This document shows positions 63,165 through 64,000 of a stretch of DNA of 64,000 nucleotides, piece after piece. The translations under genes and the position numbers were made by a program. The stretch's first letter is position 1. Each line of letters opens with the position of its first letter. The notes below the pieces were generated by a model. The model was given only the letters and a program-made list of their open reading frames with translations, was not told where the DNA came from and ran no database searches. Source of the stretch: Astropecten irregularis (taxonomy: Eukaryota > Echinodermata > Asteroidea > Paxillosida > Astropectinidae); contig OZ020250.1 in NCBI GenBank assembly GCA_963971285.1, positions 13,252,499 to 13,316,498 of the forward strand, read 5' to 3'.

Positions 63165-64000
63165 AAAAAAGGGGATTTTTAGAGTGTTCAAGTTAACACA
63201 TTGGAACGTCCATTGCAGCGGATCGTGAGTGCATTCCATTGCGCATGCTGGCCAGCTACAGCTGCAAGCTTACAAAGCTACATGGGTTGTGGTTATTTTT
63301 ACCCCATAATTCCTTTCATGAAGAAAAACCCTGCCCTCTTTCCCAAATTAATTAATTATTTAGCGTGGAGACATATAAATTGATAAAGGATTGTGTTTGT
63401 AAGTTTGTTTCCATTTAGGAAGGTGGTACCGAACTTTACAATCGCTGCAATTCCGACATTAAATCAAATTAGCACTAACGTTACATGTTAATATTTGGCA
63501 GTGTATATTTTGCCAGCACCTTCATTCTTCCTGCGAATGCTATTTTGCCTTTCCCTTATTGGCCAATTTTCAGTCTGTCATGCCGACAGAAACGTACCTC
63601 CGTCAAAATATAATGTAGAAAAAGACGGCCATGATGACATTGAGAATTGAATTGGAAGAATGCTGGTGTCGGCAAAATGTACACCTCCTTAGTATTTCAT
63701 TATTTGATTGTAACAATAATAACACCCTGTTCCTATAACTTTGTACAAGAGAAGAAAATCACACAATGGAAAGTGCATACAAATGTGACACTTCCTCAGT
63801 GAAAACTGTGTTTATAATTCCAGAAAATATGAAATTCTAGTAAAAGATGGGTTTTTATTTTTAGAAAGTCATTTTGGCACACTACAAAAAACAAACATTT
63901 AGAACTTTGAATAGTTGAGGAGTTATTGTGAAACATTATCGTGCAACCTTTTTACAATAATTAGCAATCCTTCTTTTATGAGAATTTTTAAGTTTGTGGA
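63165..64000. other. Unassigned right edge
   Basis: About 830 bp with no recognised exon, repeat or RNA gene on either strand; A+T-rich with short frames only. Confidence 0.5.

Overview
The window is animal nuclear DNA carrying two multi-exon genes in head-to-head orientation plus one small intron-nested gene, set in introns packed with short non-autonomous transposons and SINEs. The proteins look like an invertebrate deuterostome. The repeat style (palindromic MITEs ending in GGGGCCGATTTCA-like sequence, THAP-bearing transposon remnants, tRNA-derived SINEs) and a secreted single-domain C-type lectin make an echinoderm the best guess, perhaps a sea star. I cannot prove the species from sequence alone.

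Left half (about 31.07 kb down to 0.95 kb, minus strand): ULK4, an ATG1/ULK-family pseudokinase. I placed twenty coding exons with GT-AG junctions and unbroken phase, from the initiator ATG at 30994 to a donor at 951. About 1,076 residues are encoded here and the C-terminal end lies beyond the left edge. Its 8-kb intron 16 (4002-12082) holds an intronless plus-strand gene for a secreted C-type lectin (9052-9645), a large 17-bp minisatellite with higher-order structure (about 6296-7340), and a duplicated segment of lectin upstream sequence.

Middle (31.07-36.68 kb): the divergent intergenic region. It contains MITEs, a 625-bp foldback element and several kilobases in which I recognise nothing coding except one doubtful short basic ORF. 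Both genes appear to have spliced 5' leaders, since splice acceptors sit just upstream of each ATG, so the first exons and promoters are probably in this region but could not be located.

Right half (36.695-59.657 kb, plus strand): NCAPG2, the G2 (HEAT-repeat) subunit of condensin II. All 26 coding exons were traced from ATG to stop with consistent phase, giving a complete 1,204-residue protein, followed by an AATAAA signal. Beyond it (59.72-64 kb) there are only repeats and unassigned sequence.

Nothing suggests that the two large genes act together. ULK4 is linked to microtubules and cilia, and NCAPG2 to mitotic chromosome condensation. No virus-derived element was recognised. The most distinctive content is the mobile-element landscape: nested insertions with readable target-site duplications, a MITE family tied by its ends to THAP-transposase remnants, a set of palindromes with common ends but unrelated interiors, and a foldback family with a hammerhead-like core.
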